From Xylocopa sonorina (Eukaryota; Arthropoda; Insecta; Hymenoptera; Apidae), in the NCBI RefSeq assembly GCF_050948175.1, contig NC_135205.1:7229795-7293794 (forward strand): 64,000 bases of DNA, given 5' to 3'. Both the position numbers and the translations under genes were made by a program. Under the pieces are notes generated by a model, which saw only the letters and a list, made by a program, of their open reading frames with translations, did no database searches and was not told where the DNA came from. Shown here piece by piece: positions 24,808-35,669 of this stretch. Numbering within the stretch: position 1 is the first letter of the stretch; each line of letters starts with the position of its first letter.

Positions 24808-24840
24808 CTCCTCCTCCTCCACCTCCCTCTGCTGCTCCTC
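24808..24840. repeat. (CTC/CTG)-rich trinucleotide tract
   Basis: CTC units are interrupted by CAC and followed by CTGCTGCTC. On the minus strand it can read as poly-Gly or Arg. Confidence 0.8.
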
Positions 24841-26099
24841 GACTGATATTGCGACGATTCGCGGTACGCTCGACCAACCGATGGAAATAACTCGAGTAAA
24901 TTTAACTCTCGATCTCGTTTCGGAATGCGCACTCGCGCAGTCGTTCTTCGATTCGTAGGTACCTTACTCGAACCGATCCTCCGGTCCCGGTGATTACAAA
25001 ATTTTACACGATTTGTTTCCTCGATTTGTTCAGCACGAACGGACGGCACCGCGTTTTCATCTTGCTTACGTTCGTAATGTTCGCTCGAATTGAAACACTC
25101 ACCGGGAAACCGTGTTTTTTCTTCCATTTTTTTTTTTTCTTTTCCTTCCCCAACAAATCGAATTATACGCGTACCCTTCGACACGTTCGGGCATGGAAAT
25201 TACGCACGGAGATGGATTACATCTCCGATTTTCACGGATCAACCGTTCGAATCTAACGAGAAATTTTTAATCGATCGATGGTAAACGGCGATCATTACGA
25301 GTGGAGCGCGTGGGTCGAGAGAAACTTTGGCAATAAAGAAGTTCTTGGAACTCGTACGGTTCGTTCATTACAGCGAGGCGAATCGGCCGGACGACCTTCC
25401 TCGTTGGTTTCATCCACTTAGGCAGATTCTTGAGCGAATTCCGGTGGACAGCTGGTCCATCGGCGGACGGAGTCTAATCTAATCACCAAAAACTCACTCC
25501 ACGCGGGGAAACTCCCTTCATTTCGTTCGCCGTCCGTACACCACCCTAGATACACCACTCTTCCTCTTCAGACGGGAAGCTTGCGGGGCGGGAGTTAACA
25601 AACTTGAGGAACGTCGACCACACGACGAGAATCTTGGAGAGATGGCGTTTCATCCGGCAGAGTTATTAGCAAAGTTCTCACTGCACCACGGGCCCGAGTT
25701 TTTAAATCGTTATGCCTGTTATACGGTTCAGCGAATTAATTAGTCCGACAGCTCTCTCCGAGATTCGTCCGGCGAGTACGCGCAGGTACTTTGCGGGCGC
25801 ATCGATTGATTAGGAAACGGCGTCGGGCCGTTAACAAGCGTTAGGTAGGTTTCCGCGGCGCGAAACGTTCGATGGAATACATAAGTACATACGTACGTAG
25901 ACGGGGCAACGTGTAGCAGATACACGGTTGCCGAGTTCTCTTCTCGCACGTGTTGTATCGGCGATCACCCACGACTGCCAGTTGCGCGGCATTCTGACCG
26001 GGTGTTCGCGGAACCGTTGCGCGTGGACACGCGATCTCCGATGGCAACACGATCGAAAGTATCGATACAAGAGGACCACGGATGAGAGCTCTGGGGGAC

Positions 26100-26106
26100 T
26101 ATATAG
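26100..26106 (+). promoter_or_regulatory. TATA box (TATATAG), candidate core promoter
   Basis: TATATAGG in a GC-rich setting, with a consensus splice donor 84 bp downstream (CTACG|GTAAGTGC at 26189/26190). A start about 30 bp downstream, near 26131-26138 (CCATCATCGG), would give a very short leader exon. A second TATA-like TATAAAAG at 26177-26184 sits just before the donor and has no initiator at the right distance. I favour the first. Confidence 0.3.
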
Positions 26107-26130
26107 GCAGGCCTCCTCGTACGTCCTCCT

Positions 26131-26189
26131 CTCCATCATCGGCACCATTGCGGGCCAGCCACGGTCGAACCGAGCGTATAAAAGCTACG
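26131..26189 (+). other. Candidate short first exon ending at a GTAAGT donor
   Basis: This is the interval between the expected start site of the TATATAG promoter and the donor at 26190. A possible acceptor, GCATGCTAATTTCAG, ends at 26356, so a 167-bp intron is conceivable, though its branch-like CTAAT is very close to the AG. No coding start is evident in the exon. The left boundary is estimated from TATA spacing only. Confidence 0.25.
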
Positions 26190-26922
26190 GTAAGTGCACG
26201 TCTCTCTGCTAGAGGGGCTAGCGGAGAACATTGTATAATGATCGGTAAGAGGTCGCGTCGACGCGAACGGTCGACGAACGGACAGCAGGGAGGCAGGAAA
26301 CCCGGAGATAACCGATAAGTAGAAAATCGATGATTCGGAGGCATGCTAATTTCAGGTATACTACCTACCCGATTATCCTCTTCCCTCTCTCTCTCTCTCC
26401 CTCTCTTTCTTGCCTTTGGCATTAATACAACGAGATATCGGGGACCGTTGATGACACTGCATTCGATCGCATTATCGGGTTCGAAAAAAAACTACGTCCC
26501 AGCTGAAATTGGCATGGTAAGGGCTTAAACGTTATAATGCCCCGATGTACTTTAGATACGCGCATCCCCTCGCGGGCCGATGTAAAAGGAAGGAGACAAA
26601 TGTTCTTTCGTTAGATTACGCTAACGGGCCTAGAGACAAAGGGAGAGAGGTAGAGAGAAGAATTGAATAAACGCGGAATGCAACAGTGCGACGCCTTAAA
26701 ACTTATGCTAATTCCTGGTATCAAAGTCGGTTGGTCAGCGTGTGCGCTGTTAGGTTACGGGCAACCTCGCCGTTGGCGTTAATATAACTAGAAATCGTAG
26801 CGGTTTATTTGCTCGCGTTACAACGGTCTCCTTCTATTCTCAAGCTTGATACCAATAATCCTGCGCGTTCCACGTTTATACGGCCGTACGTGAAGTATTC
26901 CAGGCTAGCGGTTCTCTCTACT

Positions 26923-27227
26923 TACGCAATTTGCATTCGCATGTATGCGCGTACGTATCGTCTTCTCGATTTTCTTTCTTCGTTTTTCTTTCCTTTCCGT
27001 TCCGTCCATCGGTCGATAAACGGAACGATCGTTACGAGTTTACGTCGCGGTACGTTTTTAGCGTTACTCTCCCTCGTAAATTCGTATTCATCCCCCCCCC
27101 CCCCGTTCGCGCGATTTCCTCGATATCGCGGCACCGGATCTATTTTCTCGATGGCGAATTTCCCACTCCCCGAACGCGAAACACGCGACCGGTCCCGCAG
27201 AAGTAGGTATAGAATCGTAGAGGGCAT
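26923..27227 (-). CDS. Minus-strand frame from ATG to a GTAAGT donor, unknown
   Basis: Reading leftwards, an ATG at 27227 with a purine at -3 (GGCATGC) opens a frame of about 101 codons. It ends at a TAA that overlaps a consensus donor, TTGC|GTAAGTAGAG, at 26922/26923. The translation starts MPSTILYLLLRDR, then mixed (FAIEKIDPVPRYRG), an acidic-aromatic patch (DEYEFTRESN) and a lysine/arginine-rich end (RKGKKNEERKSRRR). The fit of frame end to donor suggests a first coding exon. Against this, the frame reads through a 13-base homopolymer (27092-27104) as a glycine run, which is rare in real exons. Confidence 0.22.
27092..27104. repeat. C13 homopolymer
   Basis: Thirteen consecutive C. Confidence 0.95.
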
Positions 27228-28775
27228 GCCCGCGGGGCTAATTACGGAGGCACACCGTAATTAATCCGTTTTCGAGGAGCGGTTACACCGGTCGGGTTAT
27301 TGTCGAGATTTACCGGGTGTCGTCTCCCCAGCGATCGTCTCTCTTGTCTTGGTGTGCACGCGCGCACCCCGATCTTTTGTCGGCGCGACCGCGTCTAAAG
27401 GGGATCGAACGCGGAGAGGGAGCGAGATGGAGGGAGAGAAAAAAAGGTACGGATCTCGCGGGCCCAAAGGGTGCCCCCGCCTTTTGATTCGAAACCGAGC
27501 GGACCCGCTCTAAAAGAATGAATGGACGAGGGAGGATGTGCGTCAGGCGCTGCTTTTTCTTTTCTACCATCTCTCCTCCTCCGTCCCATACCCCCTGGCC
27601 GTACCCTATCAACGCACAACACACACGCGCTTTAACTCCTTTTGTCCTCCGATCCTGGATCAAAATTAGCTGCCTTCCAGCCATCGCGCTTTGTTTTCTC
27701 TCTGCACGGGCCCCGCCTCAAAAAACTACTTATTACGCTAATTATACGCGGTGCTCTGCACAATCATCCCTCCTCCCTCCTCCAACCACGCAGCGGCAGT
27801 CTGACCCTCTTATTCGGTACGGTAGCTCGCAGCTACGATTACCGCCAACTGTCGATTCGTTCGTCCCTGGTGTCGATTAAATCCGTCGTCGGTATTTAAT
27901 CGCAACGGACGACCACGGCGACGGGTCGCGTAACTTTTATACCGGAAAATCCATTGCGAGTCCCGTACGTCTGTTACATTATACATTGCTACGCTAGAAA
28001 GAAACTAATTTTCCACACGCGCAGCTACTCATTATACCGGTAGAATTAATTCATGCGGCCGGTTTGACGTGACTTTCAATGTTTCTCTTCCCTTTCTCCG
28101 CCGCGTAGCTTGTCTCCGGTCGCATAATCACAACCTGAACGGTAATGGCCCTGATGAGGGGGCTAAAGGAGGGTGAAAACGTCGAAGCGACACCCCCGAA
28201 CTCGTCCTACCAACGTTAATTACTGTGTTTAGCTATAATTACGAGGCTGGCTCTCGGTTCGTGCGTCCCTTATTCGCGCACGGTCCCATTTCGGCGTTAA
28301 CACGCACAGCGCACGCACCGCGTACGAAACGCGTACGAAACGCGTTTATTCTCTGTTACGTGTACGGGAACCGTACCTCTTTAAATATTGACGGAATTAG
28401 ATAAACGTATAAATTACCAGCCACCTCTCGAGAGAAGGACCGTAGGTACGGTGGAGTCCGTTCGTGGAACCTTTCAGGGACATTGATCCAGCTAGCAGCT
28501 ACGGGGGACTTGACTCGCAGCAAGAGGAGAAGGTGCCAAGGAGTGGCGTCACTTCCTCCTTCTTTTGATTTTGTTACATTCGTCGCGAGCGGTCGCGGAG
28601 ACGCGCTTCCTCGAAATCTCGTATCAATTACCGAGCGTATCGTGTAAGGATAACCCCGCTGCTGGTACGATTATGAACTTGTTAATGGTCCGTGTTCGAC
28701 GATAGGAACGGCACGGATACACGAGAGACACCCACCGTATAATTACACGTTGGTTTACATCTTTTTGGTCGGAAC

Positions 28776-28813
28776 GATCGGTCGGTCGGTCGGTCGATCG
28801 GTCTGTCGGTCGG
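28776..28813. repeat. (CGGT)n microsatellite, imperfect
   Basis: CGGT units with CGAT and CTGT variants, the same unit as the repeat at 19716. Confidence 0.9.
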
Positions 28814-28842
28814 AGAGTGGACTCTGCGCGTGTATATCATTG

Positions 28843-28866
28843 TACGTACGTACCTACGTACGTATA
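28843..28866. repeat. (ACGT)n microsatellite, interrupted
   Basis: GTACGTACGTACC followed by TACGTACGTA. Confidence 0.85.
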
Positions 28867-29996
28867 CAACCGATACGATCGTGCCGCGTCTATTTTGTCC
28901 AATTAAACGGCGCGTCCGCCGCTGCTAAGAAACGCGATGATCGCACGCACAAGTATAGTAAATTGAAAGTTAGGATAATAGAAACTCATATATAACTGCG
29001 TATAATGCATAGGTATTACGCGGTAATGAACCCGGCCGCTCTATTCTTGCAAGATCGTTATAAAACTGTCGGTTCGAGGAAATTTTATCACCGTGGACTC
29101 GCTCGGGTGTTATCGAGCTGCCCGATAAAGCCGCGTATTAACCACCATTACAATATCCCCAGCTGATCGACTCGCATCGGCGCATTCTCCGGTTCGTTCG
29201 CGATTACCGGCCGATGCTGGAAAATCATGTCAGAACGGCAAGAAAGAACGATGCGACGCGATAAGGAATTTCGCGTATAATCTAGCCGTAAAAGTATCCA
29301 TCAGCGACGAGGTGCCAACTGCGCTCTCGACGATGCTCGGTCAGCTGTGAAAATATTTCTGTTCCCAGTGGCAAAAAGGGCCGACGCGATGCACGGTATA
29401 TAGGAGCCGGTTAAACGAAAGAACGCGTGCGATTCGACCGACCAACAGGTGCTTTATACGTGCCTGTCCGGCAAGAAGGATCGAAGAGAATCGTCCTGGG
29501 GTACCTCCGAGCGACTTGCAGGAACCTTTCACGCTCTCGACGCAACCCTGTACGCTACGCGCACACATACCTAGACGCGTGCGTCTTCCTCTTTCTCTTA
29601 ATACGTGTACGTACACTTACTCTCCTCCGAGTAAGTAAGCGAGTGTGCAGCAGGTACGCGCGAGAGGACCCCAGTCTCGCTGCGACTCCCAGGCGGCGGC
29701 GATCCACGCGTGTCTTCGACCGTTTATTGGACTTCGAACACCTCTTGTCTTGCTCGCGCTCGTACGCGGTGCGACGTACACGTGTAATTACTTCGGACAA
29801 AGCGTTCCCGTAAAAAGCCACGCGAGCCGTATATATCCTCCCAGCTATATCCTCCGGCTCGATTCCCGAAAGAAAGAATTCGATGCTGATTTTATCGTTA
29901 CTTAAATTTCTCTTCCATGTACAACAGAGACGAATACCAACCTCCTCTTTTTCCGTTCTGAATTATTCGCATCCTCGCGCCGCGTGCTTAGACGCG

Positions 29997-30017
29997 TGCA
30001 GATTCCATGAATCTGCA
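29997..30017. other. Inverted repeat with 9-bp arms
   Basis: TGCAGATTC and GAATCTGCA are perfect complements separated by CAT. It lies 130 bp before the exon-like frame at 30147. Confidence 0.85.
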
Positions 30018-30146
30018 TTTCGAGACGAACCATTCCAGTTTCCGGCCAGAGAAACTGAAATAAAACGGCCGAGTTCGAGCAGACCGAAACGGATTTAATC
30101 GCGGTATACGGTATTGCTTCGACGGGAACCAAAGTCTCCTCGCCAG

Positions 30147-30743
30147 GTGTGCTGAAATCACCCAACGGCGACACAGACACCAACATCAACAACGAGAACA
30201 TCAGCAGCGGCAGTACCGGGAGCAGCAGCTCGCTAACGACCCCGTGGTACATGGACGGGGAGGGTGGTTGGAGGGGGAAATCATGGGTGGGTTAAACTCG
30301 AGCTTAAATATCAATCAGCGGAAGCAAGAGCAAAGAAAAGAGAAAGAGCTCGAGAAAGAGCTCGGTGGTTCTGGTTGGCGAACAACGGAGGAAGGGAGAG
30401 GAGAGGCGAAGGACGCGACAGTTAGCAAGACAAAGCCGGTGTGTGATTTGTGTGCCCGTGTGTCGGGGCCTTCTTCGCGGTGTTTAATTAGCAGCTTGGC
30501 AAACCAGACGCCATATACTCAGAACTCAATCAGATCCCTTCATAAGCGCACCTCTCTCCGAGTCTCTCGTATACATAATGTACGGACGTTCGGTGCTGGG
30601 TATGCCGAGCGAGAGATGTTCCGACACGATGGACCAACCATGGGACACGGCAACCCGCCCCACCGGATACCCCAATACCGACTCCGATATGCGATTCTAA
30701 CGTTACCAACGAAACTCGAAAATTTCAACGTTCGACGCAACAG
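30147..30743 (+). CDS. Exon-like open frame, acceptor to donor, unknown product
   Basis: The acceptor TCTCCTCGCCAG ends at 30146 and the donor CGCAACAG|GTAAATT is at 30743/30744. One frame (GCT GAA ATC ACC from 30151) stays open throughout, about 198 codons. It begins with a Gln/His/Arg-rich stretch (HRHQHQQREHQQRQYREQQ), continues through charged KE-rich sequence (QRKEKELEKELGG) and a CDLCARVSG motif, and ends in mixed sequence. A second frame in the first 140 bp is also open and reads Ser/Asn/Thr/Gly-rich (NINNENISSGSTGSSSS), while the minus strand reads a signal-peptide-like leucine run from an ATG at 30252. Such multiple openness is typical of CAG/CAA/AGC-rich insect coding sequence, but it also means the true frame cannot be chosen. 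Part of the exon (30481-30546) recurs downstream in non-coding DNA, which argues against coding there. Confidence 0.22.
30481..30546. repeat. Duplicated element A, copy 1
   Basis: It aligns with 30828-30892 at about 61 of 66 positions, with four substitutions and one single-base gap by hand count. A weaker continuation to the right shares TCTCGTAT and CATAATG (30564-30580 against 30909-30931). The left part contains a TTTAATTAGC homeodomain-type core. The copies are in direct orientation, 347 bp apart. Confidence 0.85.
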
Positions 30744-30827
30744 GTAAATTAACTCGAGGACCTGAAGGTAATCGGCTTAAAAGCCGATACACACCTCGGA
30801 GACGGAGTCAGTATTATTCTTTGTGGG

Positions 30828-30892
30828 TGTTTAATTAGCAGCTCGGCTAACCAGATGCCATTTACTCAGAACTCAATCAGATCCTTCATAAG
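30828..30892. repeat. Duplicated element A, copy 2
   Basis: Direct-orientation partner of 30481-30546. The flanks differ, so this is a local element duplication and not a large tandem duplication. No terminal inverted repeats or poly-A tail mark it as a transposon. Confidence 0.85.
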
Positions 30893-31756
30893 TCCCGGTC
30901 CCCGAGGTTCTCGTATGCCGTATGCATAATGCACCGACTGCCGCTCGACGATCGCCGCGTGCCCGCCAACCGACCAAACGACACGATCGACGAAAGAATA
31001 ATTAAATTCGCAACACCTATCGTAACGAGAGAACCGAAAGATCGACGGGCCGCGTCTTTTTGACAAAACCCCAGACGGAGGGGAGCCGAGGTTGCAGCAG
31101 CCTATGCGAGGGGCGCGTAAAGCTTCGAAACCGTTCGTTTTATCGTCGATCGTCGGTTTCGGGACGTAATTACCATTTCAAATGCTCACCTCGGCTCACC
31201 TGAGCCCACTTGTTGGGCTGGTGGCGCAACTTCTCCACCCGTTGCGTTCGTTGCACCGGGTGGTCTTTTCGGTGGGTTTCGAAGTACGGCCGATGCCCGT
31301 CGGTTCGAGAAGCGCCGGTTTTATCATTTAGTCTCTCCTTCTCTCTGTTGCACCTGCGTCTCCCTTCGCGTTCTCAGCTTCAACGCGCATCCACACCCAC
31401 GCCCGTTCTCATTCTAATCAGCTCCGACGCGTTTCCTTCGGACCGAAACACGCGAGTTGCTCCTTCGCGGGATCTCCTGCGGTCGACGAAGCCCCGGAGG
31501 GTCGTATAGTCGCGCGAGCATTATTATTTTACCGGATCGTTGGCGTATATCGAACTGCTCTGCATCACGAGAAGGAGGAACGCGACGGTGATCAACGGCG
31601 ATGTCAGTTTGCCGGTGGTACTCGTCGACCAACGATACACCTCTCTTTTCCCGCGTTGGTCCTACCGTTCGCGGCCAATTTATTACCAACCACGGGTTGA
31701 CACCTTGTTTTAATATCCTTGCTCGTCTCCGTCTTAGAATTCTTCTCCCTCTTCTG

Positions 31757-31789
31757 CCTCCTCCTCCTCCTCCTACTACTACTACTACG
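31757..31789. repeat. (CTC)n-(CTA)n trinucleotide repeat
   Basis: About five CTC units followed by about five CTA units. Confidence 0.9.
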
Positions 31790-32161
31790 TGTAAATAACT
31801 GAAAGATGATAAATTCGGAGGTGTGATTTACATTGTCGTTGCAGATTTACGGGCATATTTATCGTCCGCTTAACAACCCGCCGAGGCGACGCTGAAATTA
31901 ATCTGCCTGGATTGCTAAATTATTGCCAATGTGGCAAAAATTTATTAACGGAAAATGATAACTTATTACCTTTAATAAATTAAGTTTGGCACCGGCGATT
32001 GGCACGTTGCGCGGGCGCGAGCGTTCGTTTGTGTTTGTGGGAAAGGAAAAGTACCGCTTCGCGGTTTGTTATCAATCATGTCCACGTGCTTCGAACGGAA
32101 TCAGTATACAAACGTCGTAGATCGTTGATTCATGGACGATGCGCATCGAGTAATGAAAATT

Positions 32162-32180
32162 ACGACGACGACGACGACAA
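32162..32180. repeat. (ACG)n trinucleotide repeat
   Basis: Six ACG/CGA units. The plus-strand frame reads aspartates here. Confidence 0.85.
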
Positions 32181-32518
32181 CGAACTGTGAACCGCGCCAA
32201 TCGCGGCTTTCGGATCGGCTGAAAGAAATCGAACGATCGATTTCGCAGCCCTAGCACGCCGGACCATCCTTCATGCATAGTTCTCCCTGGCCAGCCAGCG
32301 ATCGATTAGCATGCAGCCAGCCTCGATCTGATGACTGTACAGAGAAGCCGAGGCTAGGCTAGTCGCACGCGAAAAATCGTAAAATGCGTATCAAATGAAA
32401 AATCCAGGAACGTGCCGGGGCTCGTACGAATAACAAGCGAGAGCCACCTCGGCAGCGCCTATAAATGGCCATTTCTTCGGTTCCCGTCTGGCTTTCGCGG
32501 AAACTCTTCGTTGAACAG

Positions 32519-32625
32519 CTTGCCGCGATGCTAATTACGTACACGCGTTTCCGAAGCTGAAGAAACCGAACGAAACGGAACGAAACGACGCCGATTTCGT
32601 ATCGTTTAAGCGGTTATTGTCAGCC
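32519..32625 (+). CDS. Exon-like frame, acceptor to GTGAGT donor, unknown
   Basis: A moderately pyrimidine-rich tract (TTCCCGTCTGGCTTTCG, then CTCTTCGTTGAACAG) ends at 32518. The donor is TCAGCC|GTGAGTCCG at 32625/32626. One frame is open across all 107 nt, starting two bases in and finishing in phase 0. Its peptide begins CRDANYVHAFPKLKK, continues with an N-glycosylation-type NET, and ends FVSFKRLLSA. Composition is balanced but no family is recognised. One open frame of this length next to one donor is well within chance. Confidence 0.18.
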
Positions 32626-33177
32626 GTGAGTCCGCGAGAGTATCGATGCGTTCGCATGTCGAAGACCCATCACGCGCGAACGAATGGATATGGTATATAG
32701 ATCGGTAGGGAGACGTAGCACGGTAATATACGAGCCAGTAGAGTCGAGAAGAGCCGTGGAAGAGACTTCGCTTCGGTCCGTATATATGCGCGCAGGGTGT
32801 ATATAACGTGGCACCGTTTGTGTGCCCAGTTAATTACTCGCGTAGTAAATTATCGGGTAATGAGGTGCCGGGTTCGAGCCTCGGGCCTTCTCATCTTCCT
32901 TCTCCCTCGAGCCACGATCCTACTCGCGAGAGAGGATCTGCCTCTCACCTCTCTGCGCGGACAAACCGTAAAGGAAAGAGAGAGAACTAATAAATCCGCC
33001 AGGGCCGTAAGGAGGGATATTGTTAGTTGTAAGGTAAATCATCTCCGCGGCTCAAAAACCCTCTACCGCGGCCACCCCCCTCCGCTCCTATCTTCTAAGG
33101 CCTCGAGGAGACGTTTGTTACCTCTGTTACCTCCGTGCACACGGCTCTACTCTACGTGGTACCTACCTCTTGCCCTT

Positions 33178-33178
<1 letters not shown>

Positions 33179-33212
<34 letters not shown>

Positions 33213-33262
33213 ATCTTCTTCTTCTTCTTCTCCCTCCTCCTCCTCCTCCTCCTCCTCCTCTC
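33179..33262. repeat. Compound pyrimidine repeat, (CGTCCT)n, (TCT)n, (CTC)n
   Basis: About five CGTCCT hexamers (33179-33211) pass into TCT units (33213-33231) and then CTC units (33232-33262). Acidic (Glu/Asp) or Ser/Leu homopolymer frames here are repeat translations. Confidence 0.95.
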
Positions 33263-33303
33263 CCTCCCCATCGTATCTTTCTTGCTTTCCTTCTTCGCGG
33301 TTA

Positions 33304-33375
33304 GTCCAGTTAGCGTCAATATGCGGACACATGGCCTCGTCATTAGCGTCATCGGATCCCTAACGCCTGCACGAC
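33304..33375. repeat. Duplicated element B, copy 1
   Basis: It aligns with 33697-33769 at about 58 of 73 positions by hand count, including identical CATTAGCG and TAACGCCTGCACGAC blocks. Most differences are C/T or G/A transitions. The copies are in direct orientation, about 393 bp apart. Confidence 0.75.
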
Positions 33376-33696
33376 CAACCCTTGTTCGGATCCGTCAAGA
33401 GATCCTTCTGCCGGACGTCTGATTTCTCGGTAAGCGTGTATAGGTGCGCGCACTTATGGATATATTTGTTGCGGTCTGATCGATTTATTGGGAAAACGAA
33501 TAAAATAATAGAGATATAAATTAGAAATCGATTGAAAAAATGGCTGGAAAAGTATGCTCGATCGATAGATAGAATTCGAAGGAACGTATACGTCCTGAAA
33601 AATATGTATTATATTATTAGAGGCAGGACCATTTATCAAACGGACAGAATGACACAGCGAAAGCAATCATTGACACTTCTCGGGTCTTCTTTTCGT

Positions 33697-33769
33697 GATC
33701 AGTTAGTGTCAACACGTGAACACAAGGCTCCGTCATTAGCGAGCATCAGATCTTTAACGCCTGCACGAC
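33697..33769. repeat. Duplicated element B, copy 2
   Basis: Partner of 33304-33375. The intervening 320 bp are AT-rich and show no relation to either copy. No transposon hallmark is visible. Confidence 0.75.
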
Positions 33770-35447
33770 GGTCGCTTACGAGCCGTTGTGTTCCGCGAAA
33801 CGTCGTACGGTTCCTGAAACAGAAAGTCGAAATGTTACACGTCCATACCTTCTTTGAACGCATTAATAGTACGTTCGATCCCTCCTCGAGATCCTTTCCA
33901 GCGGGTGCAATAATTTTCTCTAACTAACGAGCACGCGAACACCACGTTCGCGTTCCCTCGTACAATACTCGCGAAACGGTTTAAATGTGCTGGAAAACTG
34001 TTTCAACTTTAACTTTGCCATTTGAAAGTGTTGCAAAATCGAAAAGACGAGCATTAGCTACGGCCAGACGAAATCGGAAAAATGGTACAACCAGAGTGCG
34101 TTTCGATTCGAACCAAACGAAAAGGTCGATTCGATAACGGTGTTAAGGAAATACCATAGCTCGCAATCAAGATGCCATTCCCAGTAGTAAGAATAATACA
34201 TCGCGTAATAATTAACCTTTCGCGGTATTGTAACTTTCTTAGCCTCGGGTTTTCGCGGTCATACTTATATATATATATATTTTAATGTGCGCTATCATGT
34301 TTCCCATCCATTGTGCACTTCCTGCCACGCCTACGAACCTTTCACTCGGGCATATTGGCTACAAGTCTAATTAGATGGTTTTGTCAATACACATTTATAC
34401 TACGCGTAACCCACGCGACTTGAACAGTTATGCGGTTCTTCGTTCAGAAGTTCAAACGCGGGGATACGCGCGGTTTATTATTCATTCTTCGCGTGGCGCG
34501 TAAAAATAGCCGGCACACCAACTTCAAAACTATGTGACGTAAATTCCAATTCGTGACTTTTTTTTCTTTTCCACACGCCGGTTTTATCCGTCGAGCGAGT
34601 TTTATAAATTCGATTGCATTCAAGCGGAGCTAAAGAATGAAAATCTAACGCTAAGAAGGGGAAAAAGGAAAAGAGTATCTTGCTAATGATTCGCCAGGAC
34701 TCGTGCATCCTCTACGCGTGACGAAGTATCTACGGTCGCTGGCGTTGTTATACTAAGAAACAACTCTGCCGGTCCGGTCATTAGCAGCACGACCTGCTAC
34801 ACGAAACAGTCTTCTGTTTAACGAGCACCCTCCACGGCCAGTGATGACATTATTATTTGCAATAATTTCTCGTATTCCGATTCGCCTCGTCGAATATCGT
34901 CACGATTGTTGAACTCTCCGTACGAACGGAGCGAAACGAATTCCAATACGAGTCTGATAAGCTTTGGGAATCGAGCTTCGGGTCTGGCTAGATTTCTGGG
35001 TTATCCAGGTAAATCACGAATGTCAACCGTCCGTTAGCCGTCGGTTATTCGAGGCCTGTCAACCCGTAGCATATCCACCGTACTACACGTTATAATGATT
35101 AGCTAAGCTGGCAATTACCCAGCGCTTCGGATACGCCGAATTGTCATTCAGCCCGCGGATGCCGATGCCCGTTGTACAGCCGCGAGTCTGACTAGAATAT
35201 TATACGATCCTCATAACGAAACTGTGCCCGCCGTCCGTGGTCTCCTCTGATCCCTGTCCGCTGCTCGTCTACCGCAGTCATCCACGTATCCAACGGCTAT
35301 GCGCGACGACCATATGTGCGGAGACCACGGAGAAAGCACCTCGAAAACTTGGCTTATGGACTCGTCGTCAGCTCGGACACTGTCTGCTCTCTCGCAGTGT
35401 GTCGAGCAACGGGAAGAGAGCCAATAGGATTGTGCTTTGCCTACTAG
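33770..35447. other. No supported gene
   Basis: AT-leaning sequence with a TA microsatellite at 34264-34281. No frame or splice combination stands out. Confidence 0.6.
34264..34281. repeat. (TA)n microsatellite
   Basis: Eight to nine TA units. Confidence 0.95.
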
Positions 35448-35500
35448 TGGCAGACGTTATGGATTTTTCCGTTCAGTCGCACGAACCATGGCATCCATGG

Positions 35501-35520
35501 GAACGCTTTGCGAAGCGTTC
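35501..35520. other. Perfect hairpin, 8-bp stem and TGCG loop
   Basis: GAACGCTT pairs fully with AAGCGTTC around TGCG. It has the geometry of a stable RNA stem-loop. No U-tract follows, and terminators of that type are not used by RNA polymerase II, so no role is assigned. Confidence 0.85.
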
Positions 35521-35627
35521 TCACCGCGATCGAACCGATTTTACCTTTACCTCCCTCGATCGATAAGGAAAAGTGGCCAGAGATTTTTTCATCCGTAGAA
35601 TCGTTCGCCCTTTTTCTTCCCCACGCG

Positions 35628-35669
35628 GTGCTCCGCGTTGTGCTCCGCGTTGTGCTGCGCGTTGTGGTC
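35628..35669. repeat. 12-bp tandem repeat (GTGCTCCGCGTT), about 3.5 copies
   Basis: Two identical units, one with a single change, then a partial unit. Confidence 0.9.

Larger units (their letters stand above)
22650..26095. other. No supported gene; repeat-bearing non-coding stretch
   Basis: The stretch contains a GA microsatellite at 23489-23514, a TTCC repeat at 23639-23695, a CTC-rich tract at 24808-24840 and a T-rich tract near 25119-25142. The frames are short and overlapping. Confidence 0.6.
27230..30060. other. No supported gene
   Basis: The stretch includes GGTC/CGGT repeats at 28776-28813 and an ACGT-type tract at about 28843-28866. It also has a twice-repeated CGCGTACGAAA unit at about 28319-28343. 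Frames overlap on both strands and look like chance. Confidence 0.6.
30893..32518. other. No supported gene
   Basis: The stretch contains CTC/CTA and ACG trinucleotide repeats near 31757 and 32162. Frames are short and overlapping. Confidence 0.6.

Noticed and set aside
32865..32890. GGGTTCGAGCC resembling a tRNA T-arm/B box
   Set aside because: The five-pair stem and loop fit, but there is no A box, anticodon arm or acceptor stem in the 75 bp upstream.
33135..33422. Plus- and minus-strand frames of poly-Leu/Ser/Glu
   Set aside because: They are translations of the CGTCCT/TCT/CTC compound repeat.
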